DNA of 60,819 nt from Salinivenus iranica (lineage in GTDB: Bacteria; Bacteroidota; Rhodothermia; Rhodothermales; Salinibacteraceae). Every line of letters starts with the position of its first letter. Position 1 is the stretch's first letter. The position numbers and the translations under genes were made by a program. Below are positions 42,905 through 52,480 of the stretch, one piece after another. A model generated the notes under the pieces. It saw nothing but the letters and a program-made list of their open reading frames with translations. It had not been told where the DNA came from and ran no database searches. Location of the stretch: positions 1 to 60,819 of the forward strand of contig NCRB01000012.1 in NCBI GenBank assembly GCA_002894665.1, given 5' to 3'.

Positions 42905-45052
42905 ATGGATCTGTTCTTCGAATCCTCTCCGTGGCTTCTGGTGGGCGGCCTGATCGCGGCCGCGGGGGCCACCTACTGGATCTACCGGGAGACCACACCC
43001 GGGCTGGGGTCGGGCTGGCGCCTCTTTCTGGGGGGGCTTCGGTTCCTGAGCCTGGCCCTCATTGTCGTCCTGCTCCTGCAGCCGGTGCTCCGCCAGCTGA
43101 ACGAGTCCACAGAGCCGCCCCTCCTGGCCGTGCTGGTCGACGACAGCCAGAGCATGCGGCTCGTCACCGGCGAGGGAGACAGCACCTCGGCGTCGACCGT
43201 CCGCTCGGGCCTTCGCCCCGTGCTTTCCTCCGTCACCGAGGGACTGGGCGAGGGCACCGCCCACTCCTTCGCCTTCGATCAGTCGATCCGATCCGCTCCC
43301 GCGCTCGACTCGCTCGCCTTCGGCGGGGGCCGCACCGACATTGGAACCGCGCTGGAGCAGCTGCCCGCCGAGGTTCGGGACCGCAACCTGCGGGGCGTCG
43401 TGGTGGTCTCCGACGGGCAGTACAACGCCGGGCCGACGCCGCTGCGCGTGGCCGATCGCTACCCCGTGCCCATTCACACGGTGACGGTGGGCGACACCGC
43501 CCACCAGCGCGACCTCCAGGTCCGTCGGGTTGCAACGAACGACGTGGGATACACCGACTCCGAGGTGCCGGTGCAGGCCACGCTTCAGGCCGAGCGCATT
43601 CCCGAGCAGGATGTGCGCGTGTCGCTGTCCGCCGGCGATTCGCTGGTCGCCGAGACCGACGTGCGCCTCCCGGGGGGCACGGCGGAGGTGCCGGTCGACC
43701 TGTCGTTTCGTCCCCAGACGCCGGGGCAGCGCCCGCTCTCAGTCCGAGTGGCGGCCGTTCCCGGAGAGGCGACGACGCGCAACAATGCTCGGTCGACGTC
43801 CCTGCGCGTGCTCGACCGCAAGCGGCAGGTGCTTCTGTTGGGGGCCGCCCCCTCGCCCTCCTTCACCGCGGTTCGTCGCGTGCTGGAGACAAACGCCGAC
43901 ACCCGCGTGACGGCCCGCGTGCCGCGCCGCGACGGGTCGTTCTACGGCGGCCCGCTCCCCGACACGCTCGACCGATACGACGCCATCGTCGCCGCGGGCT
44001 TCCCCAGTGAGCCGGTGCCGGCGGCGGCGACGGAACGGGTCGCATCGGTTCTGTCGGAGGGAACGCCGGGCCTCTTCTTCCTCGACCGGCAAACAGATGT
44101 AGCGGCCTGGGAGGAGGCCTTCGGGGCCGTGCTCCCGGCGCGCCCCCCGGCCTCTGAGATTGAGTGGGCGAGTCGTTCGCTTCAACCTGGAGCCCCGGCG
44201 CGCTCACATCCCGTCTTCGAGATGGAGGCGCCGCTCGACCTGATTGCGGACCTCCCGCCGCTTCGGACCCCCGCGACCGCCTGGACGCCGACGCCGGACG
44301 CCGACGTGCTCATGACCGCCCCCTCGGCGGACGACGCGCCGGCCCTCGTGCTCCGGGAACGCGCCGGGCGGCGCGCCGCCCTCCTCCTGGCCTCGGGCAC
44401 CGAGCGCTGGGCGACGCTCCCGCCCGCCCTCTCGGCCGCCGATCCGGTCTGGCCGTCCCTCGTCTCCAACCTTCTGCGGTGGACCACCACGCAGGCGCCC
44501 GACCGCCCGGTGCGGGTTCGGCCCCTCGCCTCCCAGTTCGAAGGAGATGAACCGGTCGAGTTTGAGGGACAGGTCTACGACGAAAATATGAGCCCGGTGC
44601 CCTCCGCCACCGTCGACGTGACGGTGACGGATTCAACGGGCACCGAGTACTCGTACGTCATGGACGCCGCGGGGAATGGACAGTACGACCTCGAGGTGGG
44701 CTCCCTTCCGGAGGGCACGTACGACTACCGCGCCGTTGCCCAGGAGTCGGGGGCGGTCGTGGGACGCGATCAGGGCTCGTTCTCCGTCGGGGCCCTGCAG
44801 ATCGAGTACCAGGCGACGCGGGCCGACCCCGTGCTGATGCGCCAGATCGCCGAGCGCTCCGGCGGGCGGGCCTACCGCCCGTCGAGCCTCTCGTCGTTCG
44901 CCTCGGACTTGACGCGCTCTTCCTCGTTCAGCGCCGAGGTGACGACCAACCCGACCGAGACTGAGTTGTGGCGCCAGTGGCCCTTCCTCGCCATTCTCCT
45001 GCTTCTGCTGGCTACGGAATGGACGCTTCGGAAGCGGCTGGGACTGTCGTAG
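42905..45052 (+). CDS. Membrane protein with von Willebrand factor A-like domain
   Basis: 715 residues. Two N-terminal membrane segments (about 9-27 and 42-62) precede a VWA-like domain in which DDSQS (79-83) gives the DxSxS metal site and RGVVVVSDGQYN the later strand. Ig/CARDB-like beta regions follow (LQAERIPEQDVRVSLSAGD), then a glutamine-amidotransferase-like region, then another beta region with YDENMSPVPSATVDVTVTD, and a C-terminal membrane segment (PFLAILLLLLATEW). This layout is common in Bacteroidota and Planctomycetota, often near aerotolerance Bat-type genes, but the function is unknown. It follows the antiporter by 20 bp. Confidence 0.85.
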   Translation: MDLFFESSPWLLVGGLIAAAGATYWIYRETTPGLGSGWRLFLGGLRFLSLALIVVLLLQPVLRQLNESTEPPLLAVLVDDSQSMRLVTGEGDSTSASTVRSGLRPVLSSVTEGLGEGTAHSFAFDQSIRSAPALDSLAFGGGRTDIGTALEQLPAEVRDRNLRGVVVVSDGQYNAGPTPLRVADRYPVPIHTVTVGDTAHQRDLQVRRVATNDVGYTDSEVPVQATLQAERIPEQDVRVSLSAGDSLVAETDVRLPGGTAEVPVDLSFRPQTPGQRPLSVRVAAVPGEATTRNNARSTSLRVLDRKRQVLLLGAAPSPSFTAVRRVLETNADTRVTARVPRRDGSFYGGPLPDTLDRYDAIVAAGFPSEPVPAAATERVASVLSEGTPGLFFLDRQTDVAAWEEAFGAVLPARPPASEIEWASRSLQPGAPARSHPVFEMEAPLDLIADLPPLRTPATAWTPTPDADVLMTAPSADDAPALVLRERAGRRAALLLASGTERWATLPPALSAADPVWPSLVSNLLRWTTTQAPDRPVRVRPLASQFEGDEPVEFEGQVYDENMSPVPSATVDVTVTDSTGTEYSYVMDAAGNGQYDLEVGSLPEGTYDYRAVAQESGAVVGRDQGSFSVGALQIEYQATRADPVLMRQIAERSGGRAYRPSSLSSFASDLTRSSSFSAEVTTNPTETELWRQWPFLAILLLLLATEWTLRKRLGLS

Positions 45053-45167
45053 CGCCGTCCGTAGGGGGCCCGGGAATCTCATGGGTCGACGGCCGGTATA
45101 CTGTGCAGCCAGTCTCTGCACTCTTGCGGTGGCTGGTGTCGACCGTGTCGAACGACGTCCCGCCCCG

Positions 45168-46463
45168 ATGATCTCGACCGTTTCTCCTACGACGCCCACG
45201 TCCCTCCCCAACGCCATCCAGAACAGCGCGAGCGGCGAAGTGTCGCTCGCGCAGCTGCTTGTCACCATTCGGCGCCACCTTCACCGGCATCCGGAGGTGG
45301 GCATGAACGAGCATGAGACTTCACGCTTCATCCGCGCCACGCTGGAAGCCTACGGCCTGAACGTGCACGGCCCCATCGCCGGCACCGGACAGTACGTCGA
45401 TATTGACGGAGGCGGAGAGGGAGGGGCCGTTGGCTACCGGGCGGACATCGACGCGCTGCCGGCCCAGGACCAGAAACGGGTGCCGTATCGCTCGCGCACC
45501 CCGAACGTGGCGCACCTGTGCGGCCACGACGCGCACACCGCCGTCGGCATCGGGGTCGCCCTGGTCCTTCACGCGTACCGAGACGAGATCAATGGGCGCG
45601 TCCGGGTCTTCTTTCAGCCCAACGAGGAGGGACTGCCTAGCGGCGCCCCTCTTATGATTCGGTCGGGGATTGTGGAAGGCCTCGACGGCGTGTATGCCAT
45701 CCACGTGGACCCGACGCTGGAGGTGGGTCGCTACGGACTCATCGTGGGCCCGGCCACGGCCTCCACCGACCGGTTCGACGTCCGCGTCCGGCAGGAAGGC
45801 ACGGGGCACTCCGCCCGCCCCCACGAAGGAGTGGATACCGTATGGGTGGTCACGCAAATCCTGAACCAGTTTTACCAGATTGCGGATCGAGTCACCGACG
45901 TGCGGACCCCGGCCATCCTCACGGCTACCCGCATGGCCGGCGGCGAGGCGCACAACGTCATCCCGGAGGAAGCCTCCATCGGGGGCACCCTCCGCACCGT
46001 GTCGCCCGACGATCGGGAGACGATCCGCACGCACATGCGGCGCCTCGTTCAGCGCTTCGGCGACCTGTATGAGGCGCACGTGGAGATCGATTTCCAGGAC
46101 GGGTCCCCCCCGGTCATGAACGACGCCACGGCCATCACCAACGTGGAGTCGACCGTCCAGGACGCCTTCGGGGAACAGGCCATTCACTGGATTAAGCAGT
46201 CGAGCATGGGCGGCGAAGACTTTGCCCACTACCTGAAGCACGTGCCCGGGGCCCTCATCCGCGTCGGGACCGCCTCCGGGCCCGATACCAGCTATCCGCT
46301 CCACCATCACCGCTTCGACCTCGACGAGACCCCGTTGGCCCCCACGGCCCGGCTTATGGCCCGCGTGCTGCTGAATCATCTCGACCAGGACCTCACGAAA
46401 GACGTCGCCCCCATCACGTCCGACTTCTCGACCAGCGACAACGGCCAGGCCGAGCGAGGGTGA
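45168..46463 (+). CDS. M20-family amidohydrolase
   Basis: 431 residues from the ATG at 45168 (MISTVSPTTPTSLPN); the upstream ATG at 45081 would add Cys/Arg-rich residues. Metal-binding motifs are HLHRHPEVGMNEHET, YRADIDALP, the CGHDAHTAV box, FFQPNEEG and the C-terminal MGGEDFAHYL. This is the aminoacylase/hippurate hydrolase/IAA-amino acid hydrolase branch, which hydrolyses N-acyl amino acids with two metal ions. The natural substrate is unknown. The protein is probably cytoplasmic. Confidence 0.94.
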   Translation: MISTVSPTTPTSLPNAIQNSASGEVSLAQLLVTIRRHLHRHPEVGMNEHETSRFIRATLEAYGLNVHGPIAGTGQYVDIDGGGEGGAVGYRADIDALPAQDQKRVPYRSRTPNVAHLCGHDAHTAVGIGVALVLHAYRDEINGRVRVFFQPNEEGLPSGAPLMIRSGIVEGLDGVYAIHVDPTLEVGRYGLIVGPATASTDRFDVRVRQEGTGHSARPHEGVDTVWVVTQILNQFYQIADRVTDVRTPAILTATRMAGGEAHNVIPEEASIGGTLRTVSPDDRETIRTHMRRLVQRFGDLYEAHVEIDFQDGSPPVMNDATAITNVESTVQDAFGEQAIHWIKQSSMGGEDFAHYLKHVPGALIRVGTASGPDTSYPLHHHRFDLDETPLAPTARLMARVLLNHLDQDLTKDVAPITSDFSTSDNGQAERG

Positions 46464-46574
46464 CCCGCTTCCGCCTCCAAATCCCCCAGAGCTGTTGACG
46501 AATTCCGGCGACCGGGCTATCCTTAAGGATCCATCTCTAGTCGTCGCTTCCCCTTCCGGTCTGCCGAGCCGCCC

Positions 46575-49094
46575 ATGTCTCACCTCGGGCCTTCCCTCCT
46601 CGTCCCCCTTGTTCTCGTAGGACTGCTGGCTCGGACCGCCGCGGCCCAGCCGGTTCCCGACTCCGCCGACGTCGTGGTGAACGAGATTCAGTACGCCCCC
46701 AGCCCGCCGTCGAACGAATACATTGAGCTCTACAACCGATCGGACACGGCCGTCGCCCTCAGTGGCCTCGGATATGCCGACGCCAACGGGGACTTCGCCC
46801 CGGTGACGACCACCGACACCCTGCTGTCCCCCGGAGAGTACGTCGTGCTTGTGCGGGACCCCGACGCGTTCGAGTCCGCCTTCTCCTCGGTAGACTATCT
46901 CGCCCCCAACGGGTGGGATGCGCTCAATAATGGCGGCGATGTCGTACAGATCCGGCACGCCGCCACCGGGGTGATCCTCGACACAGTCCCGTATGCCCCC
47001 TCCTGGGGCGGGGCCGAAGGGGCCTCCCTGGAGCGCATCGACCCCGGCGGCCCGTCCACTCAGGCGTCGAACTTCGGCACGAGCCCCGCGGACGCAGGCG
47101 GCACCCCCGCTGCCCAGAATGCCCTCTACGACCCGGATACCTCCCCCCCGACGCTCCGTCGGGTCACGCCCTCCCCGAGCGGCGACACCCTCGTGGCTCA
47201 GTTCTCAGAACCCCTGGCCGATACGAGTGTCTCCGCCTCCACGATCGACATTCTGGACCCCGACGCCCCACCGGTCACCTCCGCGGAGGTGATTGCCCGC
47301 ACTCCCGCCCGCGTCCAATGTGTCCTAGAGGCCCCTCTCCCAGCCGGACGCTACACGCTGGCGGCATACGACATCGCGGACCGGCGCAACAACGTTCAGC
47401 CCGAAACAAAAACGACCTTCTCCTATGTCGAGACGGTGCCGCCCGACTCGGGCGACGTGGTGATCAACGAAATCCAATACGCGCCGCCGCCCTCCTCCAG
47501 CGAATTCATTGAGCTGTACAACCGGTCGGACACCCCTATCGATGTGGGGGCGCTGTCGTACGCCGACGAGAACCGAGCTTTTGCTCCGGTCCGGACGCGC
47601 CGCACCCCGCTCGCCCCAGACAGCTTCGTAGTGCTTGCGCGAGACTCGGCCGCCTTCGCCGCGCGCTTTCCCGGGGTGGCGTTTGTCGCGCCGGACGGGT
47701 GGAATGCCCTCAACAACGGCGGCGACGAGGTCCTCCTTCGACATTCGCCCTCTGGGCGGCTCATCGACCGGGTGCCATACGCCCCCTCCTGGGGCGGCAG
47801 CGACACTGCCTCCCTCGAACGCATCGACCCGGCCGCCCCGTCGACGGACGCCTCCACCTTCGGCTCCGCCACGGCGCCTGCCGGGGCCACGCCGGGGGCC
47901 CAGAACAGCCGGTACGATCCGGATCGGACGCCGCCGTCGATCGTCTTCGCTGAAGAGACCCCGTCGGAAGAGGTCGCGGTGCACTTCTCTGAGCCCCTGG
48001 CGGCCCCGACCCTCACCTCCGCGGCCTTCGACGTCGGCGGGCAGTCGCCCACCTCCGTTCGGCTCCAGAACGACAGCGTCGCCGCCGTGGCCCTTCCCGC
48101 CCCCCCGGAGCCCGGGGCCGTCGAGGTGTCGGGCGTCGAAGACCGAGTGGGCAACCGACTCCCCCAGGGCCGCCACCCGCTCGCCTTACAGCCCGACTCC
48201 GGCGATGTGATCCTCAACGAACTCATGTACGCGCCCCGTGCCGACGACTTTGACGACCGGCCCAATCAGGTGGAGTACGTCGAGCTTCTCAACCGCTCGG
48301 ACCGCCGCCTTACCCTGAACGGGCTGCGCCTCACCGACCGCCCGGACGAAAACGGAGTCGCCGATACGGTGCAGGCCGGTCACCTCCGCTCCCTCCCCCC
48401 GAACGGATACGCCGTGGTAGCAGCGGCCCCAACGGACCCGCCCGATCCCGGCGCGAGTCAGCTGGCCGCCGCGTTTCCCGAGGCCCCGCTGACCGCCGAC
48501 TCGGTCGCCTACCTCCCCGTCGACGCCGCCCAGATCGGCCTCGCCAACGACGGCGACCGGGTGCGCGTCCACCGGGCCGATACGGCGATCGTGGCCGATG
48601 TGGCGTATCAACCGGACTGGCATGCGCCCGCCCTCGAAGACCCTCGCGGGACCTCTCTCGAGCGCATTAGTCCATCGGGGAGGGCCACTGCCCCCGACAA
48701 CTGGACCAGCAGCACAGCGCCCGCCGGCGGCACCCCGGGCGCCCCGAACGGGTCTACTCCCCCCTCCGCTCATCCCTCCACCGCCGGCATCGAGGTTGCG
48801 CCGAGCCCCTTCTCAATCGAGCGTGACGAGGCGACCCGGATTCGGTACCAGCTGGAGAACGAGCCCAATCTCGTTCGAGCCCGCATCTACGATGCTCGGG
48901 GACGAAAGGTGCGCTCCCTGGAGGAGGCCCGGCTGGCCGGCCGGAGCGGTACACTCGTGTGGAACGGACGCGACGGCAGCGGGACGCGGGTCCGGGTTGG
49001 GGTGTACGTGGTCGTGTTTGAGGCCGTGCACACCCGCGGCGGCTCTGTCACCCGGCACAAGGAACCCGTCGTCGTGGGGCGCCCGCTCGACTAG
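46575..49094 (+). CDS. Secreted protein with three lamin-tail domains and FlgD-like C-terminus
   Basis: 839 residues. A signal peptide (MSHLGPSLLVPLVLVGLLA, then ARTAAAQ) precedes lamin-tail domain 1 (about 33-195), an Ig-like spacer, domain 2 (about 293-455), another spacer and domain 3 (about 543-735). Domains 1 and 2 are near duplicates: NEIQYAP, FIELYNRSDT, GWNALNNGGD, VPYAPSWGG and SLERIDP recur. Domain 3 is more diverged. The last 100 residues (APSPFSIERDEATRIRYQL to YVVVFEAV) are a FlgD/Por-secretion-like beta domain. In Bacteroidota such proteins are extracellular or surface-bound and often DNA- or matrix-related. No catalytic domain is seen. Confidence 0.9.
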   Translation: MSHLGPSLLVPLVLVGLLARTAAAQPVPDSADVVVNEIQYAPSPPSNEYIELYNRSDTAVALSGLGYADANGDFAPVTTTDTLLSPGEYVVLVRDPDAFESAFSSVDYLAPNGWDALNNGGDVVQIRHAATGVILDTVPYAPSWGGAEGASLERIDPGGPSTQASNFGTSPADAGGTPAAQNALYDPDTSPPTLRRVTPSPSGDTLVAQFSEPLADTSVSASTIDILDPDAPPVTSAEVIARTPARVQCVLEAPLPAGRYTLAAYDIADRRNNVQPETKTTFSYVETVPPDSGDVVINEIQYAPPPSSSEFIELYNRSDTPIDVGALSYADENRAFAPVRTRRTPLAPDSFVVLARDSAAFAARFPGVAFVAPDGWNALNNGGDEVLLRHSPSGRLIDRVPYAPSWGGSDTASLERIDPAAPSTDASTFGSATAPAGATPGAQNSRYDPDRTPPSIVFAEETPSEEVAVHFSEPLAAPTLTSAAFDVGGQSPTSVRLQNDSVAAVALPAPPEPGAVEVSGVEDRVGNRLPQGRHPLALQPDSGDVILNELMYAPRADDFDDRPNQVEYVELLNRSDRRLTLNGLRLTDRPDENGVADTVQAGHLRSLPPNGYAVVAAAPTDPPDPGASQLAAAFPEAPLTADSVAYLPVDAAQIGLANDGDRVRVHRADTAIVADVAYQPDWHAPALEDPRGTSLERISPSGRATAPDNWTSSTAPAGGTPGAPNGSTPPSAHPSTAGIEVAPSPFSIERDEATRIRYQLENEPNLVRARIYDARGRKVRSLEEARLAGRSGTLVWNGRDGSGTRVRVGVYVVVFEAVHTRGGSVTRHKEPVVVGRPLD

Positions 49095-49177
49095 CCGGCC
49101 TGTGGAGAGGAACAGGGGAATTCGAAAGGGCGTACGTAGGCATCCATTGGGTCTTTTGCACCGCAGTCCTCAGTTCT

Positions 49178-49534
49178 ATGCCCGATACTGCCACCGTCGA
49201 CACCGACGCACCACTGCAAATCAGCCCAAACGCCGCGAAGGAGATTCGGAAAATCATCCGGAAAAAAAGCATTCCCGATGGCTATGGCCTTCGGGTCGGT
49301 GTCCAAGGCGGGGGGTGTTCCGGTATGAGCTACGTCTTAGGCTTCGACAAGAAGCGCGACAAGGATCGTGAGTTCGAGATCCAGGGCATCACGGTCTACA
49401 TGGACAAACGTCACGGCCTGTATCTGATGGGCACGACCGTCAACTACCACGACGGCCTGAACGCCCGCGGCTTCACGTTTGACAATCCCAACGCAACAGA
49501 AACCTGTGGGTGCGGCTCGAGCTTTGCCGCGTAA
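49178..49534 (+). CDS. IscA/HesB-family iron-sulfur assembly protein
   Basis: 118 residues, an A-type carrier that holds and transfers Fe-S clusters. The three conserved cysteines are Cys47 in GGGCSGMSY, and Cys110 and Cys112 in CGCGSSF near the end. The start ATG at 49178 gives a short Asp/Thr-rich lead of about 15 residues before the fold. The stop codon lies inside a 12-bp tandem duplication (49525-49548). No isc/suf genes are adjacent. It lies upstream of clpC, with 237 bp between the two. Confidence 0.95.
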   Translation: MPDTATVDTDAPLQISPNAAKEIRKIIRKKSIPDGYGLRVGVQGGGCSGMSYVLGFDKKRDKDREFEIQGITVYMDKRHGLYLMGTTVNYHDGLNARGFTFDNPNATETCGCGSSFAA

Positions 49535-49548
49535 CCTGCCGCGTAACC
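49525..49548 (+). repeat. 12-bp tandem duplication over the IscA stop codon
   Basis: TGCCGCGTAACC is repeated exactly twice, 49525-49536 and 49537-49548. The first copy contains the gene's last Ala-Ala codons and TAA stop, so the second copy is untranslated. Confidence 0.9.
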
Positions 49549-49551
49549 TTT

Positions 49552-49568
49552 CGTCTCGTTCTGAGACG
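49552..49568 (+). terminator. Small hairpin after the IscA gene
   Basis: CGTCTC (49552-49557) pairs with GAGACG (49563-49568) around a 5-base loop. It sits 17 bp beyond the stop with no U tract behind it. Termination is weakly supported. Confidence 0.4.
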
Positions 49569-49771
49569 GAGTGTCGCCCTCTTGTAACGCTTCCCGCTTC
49601 CGCTTCTCTCTGCTTTGAGGGAACGTTTCAAGAGGAACAGAGGCCGCGTACGACTGGTTAACCCCATTGAGGTTTTTCTCCGCTGAGAAACCCTTCAGCG
49701 CGGTCCTGGGGATGTTGCCCCTCTCGCATGCAGTGCCGTCCGGCACCTCTTCGTACCGCAACCATATTGGC

Positions 49772-52402
49772 ATGGAAGGAAACTTTTCGAACCGTGTTCG
49801 CGACGTGATTTCCTACAGCCGGGAGGAGGCTGTCCGTCTCGGCCACGACTACATTGGAACCGAGCACCTTCTGCTGGGAATCATCCGAGAGGGCGAAGGC
49901 ATCGCCGTAAAGATCCTTCGGAACCTTGGCTGTGACCTCCTGAAGCTGAAGGAGGCCGTCGAAGACACCGTTCGGAGCACCAGTAGCTCCACGTCGGTGG
50001 GCAACATTCCCCTGACAAAGCAGGCCGAAAAGGTACTGAAAATCACGTACCTGGAGGCGAAGCTGTACAAGAGCGACGTCATCGGGACGGAGCACCTGTT
50101 GCTGAGTTTGCTCCGGGACGACGAAAACATCGCCGCACAAATTCTCCAACAAGGATTTTCCGTGACCTACGACGACGTGCGAAACGAACTCGACTCAATC
50201 ATCAGCGGCAAGGCCTCTTCCTCTAGCTCCTCCAGCAGTGGAGGGGGCTCTGGGGGCCGTCTCTCATCTGGCTACGGACAAGAAGGTGGTGGTGGAAGCG
50301 AAATGGAAAAAAGCAAAACCCCGGTCCTCGACAACTTCGGCCGTGACCTCACCGAGCTCGCGGAGGAAGACGAACTCGACCCCATCATCGGGCGCGAGAA
50401 GGAAATTGAGCGCGTTGCCCAAATCCTGAGCCGCCGGAAGAAGAACAACCCGGTGCTCATTGGGGAGCCCGGCGTCGGGAAAACGGCCATCGCCGAAGGC
50501 CTCGCCATGCGGATCGTGGAGCGCAAGGTCAGCCGCGCGCTCTACGACAAGCGCATCATCACGCTCGACCTTGCCTCCCTGGTGGCCGGCACCAAGTACC
50601 GCGGCCAGTTCGAGGAGCGGATGAAGGCCGTCATGAAGGAAATCGAGAAGAGCCCGGACATTGTGCTCTTCATCGACGAGATCCACACCATCGTGGGGGC
50701 CGGGGGAGCCAGTGGCAGCCTCGACGCGTCGAACATGTTCAAGCCGGCCCTGGCGCGGGGAGACCTGCAGTGCATCGGCGCCACCACGCTGGACGAGTAC
50801 CGCCAGAACATCGAGAAGGACGGCGCACTGGAGCGACGCTTCCAGAAGGTGGTGGTGGATCCGTCCACGCCGGAAGAGACAGTCAACATCCTCGCGAACA
50901 TCAAGCCTTACTACGAGGAGCACCACAACGTCCGGTATTCCGAGGAGGCGATCAAGCTGGCGGTCAAGCTCAGCAACCGGTACATCACGGACCGCTTCCT
51001 GCCGGACAAGGCCATCGATGTGATGGACGAGGCCGGGGCCCGCGTGCACCTCGCCAACATTACGGTTCCGCCCGAAATCTTGGAGCTCGAGGAAAAGATC
51101 GAGGACGTACAGGAGGAGAAAAACGAGGTCGTGAAGAGCCAGCGCTTCGAGGAAGCCGCCCGGCTCCGCGACAAAGAGAAGACCCTCCAGGAAGAGCTGG
51201 AAGACGCCAAGAAGGAGTGGGAGGAGAAGGCCGACACCGAAATCCACGACGTGGACGAGGAAGACATCGCCCATGTGGTGGCGATGATGACGGGCATTCC
51301 GGTCGATAAGATCAGCGAGCCGGAGCAGAAGAAACTTCTCCAAATGGAAGAGGCCCTCAAGGAGCAGGTGGTGGGCCAGGACGAAGCCATCGAGAAGCTG
51401 TCGAAAGCCATCCGCCGCACCCGGGCCGGCCTCAAGGACCCCGAGAAGCCCATCGGATCGTTCATCTTTCTGGGGCCCACTGGCGTCGGAAAAACGGAGC
51501 TCGCCAAGGTCCTCACGGAATATCTCTTCGAGTCGCAGGACTCACTCATTCGCATCGACATGAGTGAGTACATGGAGAAATTCTCCGTGAGTCGGCTTGT
51601 GGGGGCCCCTCCGGGATACGTTGGCCACGAAGAGGGCGGCCAGCTCACGGAGAAGGTCCGCCGCAAGCCCTACTCGGTGATCCTGCTCGATGAGATCGAG
51701 AAGGCCCACCCCGACGTCTTCAACATCCTCCTTCAGGTGCTGGACGACGGCATCCTGACCGACGGCATGGGCCGACGGGTCGACTTCCGGAATACCATCC
51801 TCATCATGACGTCGAACATCGGCACGCAGGACATCAAGTCCTTCGGCAAGGGCATCGGCTTCTCGCAGTCCGACGCCAACGGGGACATGGACTACACGTC
51901 CATGAAGTCCACCGTGGAGGATGCGCTGAAGAACGTCTTCAATCCGGAGTTCCTGAACCGGATCGACGACGTCATCGTCTTCCACCCGCTCGACAAGCAG
52001 AACATCTTCGAGATCATCGACATCATGTCGGAGGATCTATTCGAGCGGGCCGAAGAGCTCGGACTGGAGCTTCAGTTCGACAAGCACGCGAAGGACTTCC
52101 TCACCGACAAGGGCTTCGATCCGAAGTACGGCGCCCGCCCGCTTCGTCGGGCCCTCCAGAAATACGTGGAGGATCCAATGGCCGAGGACATTCTCCACGG
52201 CGAGATCAACGAGGGCGACACGGTCCTCATTACCCACGAGGACGACGACGAAGAGCTGTCGTTTGAGGTCGTCGACCAGGCCGAGATCGCGGAGGAGACG
52301 GAGGCCAATGGCGAGCCCAAGGCCGAATCGGCGGACGACGAGGCCGAGCCGTCCGAGGATCCCTCCGAACAAGCCGCGGCGGAAGCGGACGAGGACGAGT
52401 AG
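49772..52402 (+). CDS. clpC: ClpC-type AAA+ protease ATPase
   Basis: 876 residues, an Hsp100 unfoldase that feeds ClpP. Start ATG at 49772 ([20 protein letters not shown]) is the family start; 35 upstream in-frame residues are rejected. The Clp N-domain repeats come first ([14 protein letters not shown] and [12 protein letters not shown]). An unusual Ser/Gly-rich linker follows (about 150-180). AAA1 has GEPGVGKT (about 231-238), a UVR/M domain ([14 protein letters not shown]) lies near 455-475, and AAA2 has GPTGVGKT (about 569-576). The C-terminus is a 50-residue acidic tail. A leader hairpin (49671-49692) lies before the gene, and a strong terminator follows it. mcsA, mcsB and ctsR are not nearby. 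Confidence 0.96.
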   Translation: MEGNFSNRVRDVISYSREEAVRLGHDYIGTEHLLLGIIREGEGIAVKILRNLGCDLLKLKEAVEDTVRSTSSSTSVGNIPLTKQAEKVLKITYLEAKLYKSDVIGTEHLLLSLLRDDENIAAQILQQGFSVTYDDVRNELDSIISGKASSSSSSSSGGGSGGRLSSGYGQEGGGGSEMEKSKTPVLDNFGRDLTELAEEDELDPIIGREKEIERVAQILSRRKKNNPVLIGEPGVGKTAIAEGLAMRIVERKVSRALYDKRIITLDLASLVAGTKYRGQFEERMKAVMKEIEKSPDIVLFIDEIHTIVGAGGASGSLDASNMFKPALARGDLQCIGATTLDEYRQNIEKDGALERRFQKVVVDPSTPEETVNILANIKPYYEEHHNVRYSEEAIKLAVKLSNRYITDRFLPDKAIDVMDEAGARVHLANITVPPEILELEEKIEDVQEEKNEVVKSQRFEEAARLRDKEKTLQEELEDAKKEWEEKADTEIHDVDEEDIAHVVAMMTGIPVDKISEPEQKKLLQMEEALKEQVVGQDEAIEKLSKAIRRTRAGLKDPEKPIGSFIFLGPTGVGKTELAKVLTEYLFESQDSLIRIDMSEYMEKFSVSRLVGAPPGYVGHEEGGQLTEKVRRKPYSVILLDEIEKAHPDVFNILLQVLDDGILTDGMGRRVDFRNTILIMTSNIGTQDIKSFGKGIGFSQSDANGDMDYTSMKSTVEDALKNVFNPEFLNRIDDVIVFHPLDKQNIFEIIDIMSEDLFERAEELGLELQFDKHAKDFLTDKGFDPKYGARPLRRALQKYVEDPMAEDILHGEINEGDTVLITHEDDDEELSFEVVDQAEIAEETEANGEPKAESADDEAEPSEDPSEQAAAEADEDE

Positions 52403-52433
52403 CCGCGCCCGCTCCAACGCCAAGCACACCCCG

Positions 52434-52473
52434 CGCCCCCGTTCCCTTTCGGAGCGGGGGCGTTTGTTTTTTT
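52434..52473 (+). terminator. Strong intrinsic terminator of clpC
   Basis: A 12-bp stem (CGCCCCCGTTCC, 52434-52445, with GGAGCGGGGGCG, 52451-52462; one G-T pair) is followed by TTTGTTTTTTT. It ends just before the stop of the convergent DUF71 gene at 52481. Confidence 0.93.
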
Positions 52474-52480
52474 GCACGCC

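Noticed and set aside
45321-46958. 545-codon open frame on the minus strand
   Set aside because: It is antisense to the M20 hydrolase and to the start of the lamin-tail gene.
49667-49771. Upstream in-frame extension of clpC
   Set aside because: The 35 residues do not resemble any Clp N-terminus and contain a leader hairpin; the ATG at 49772 is the family start.
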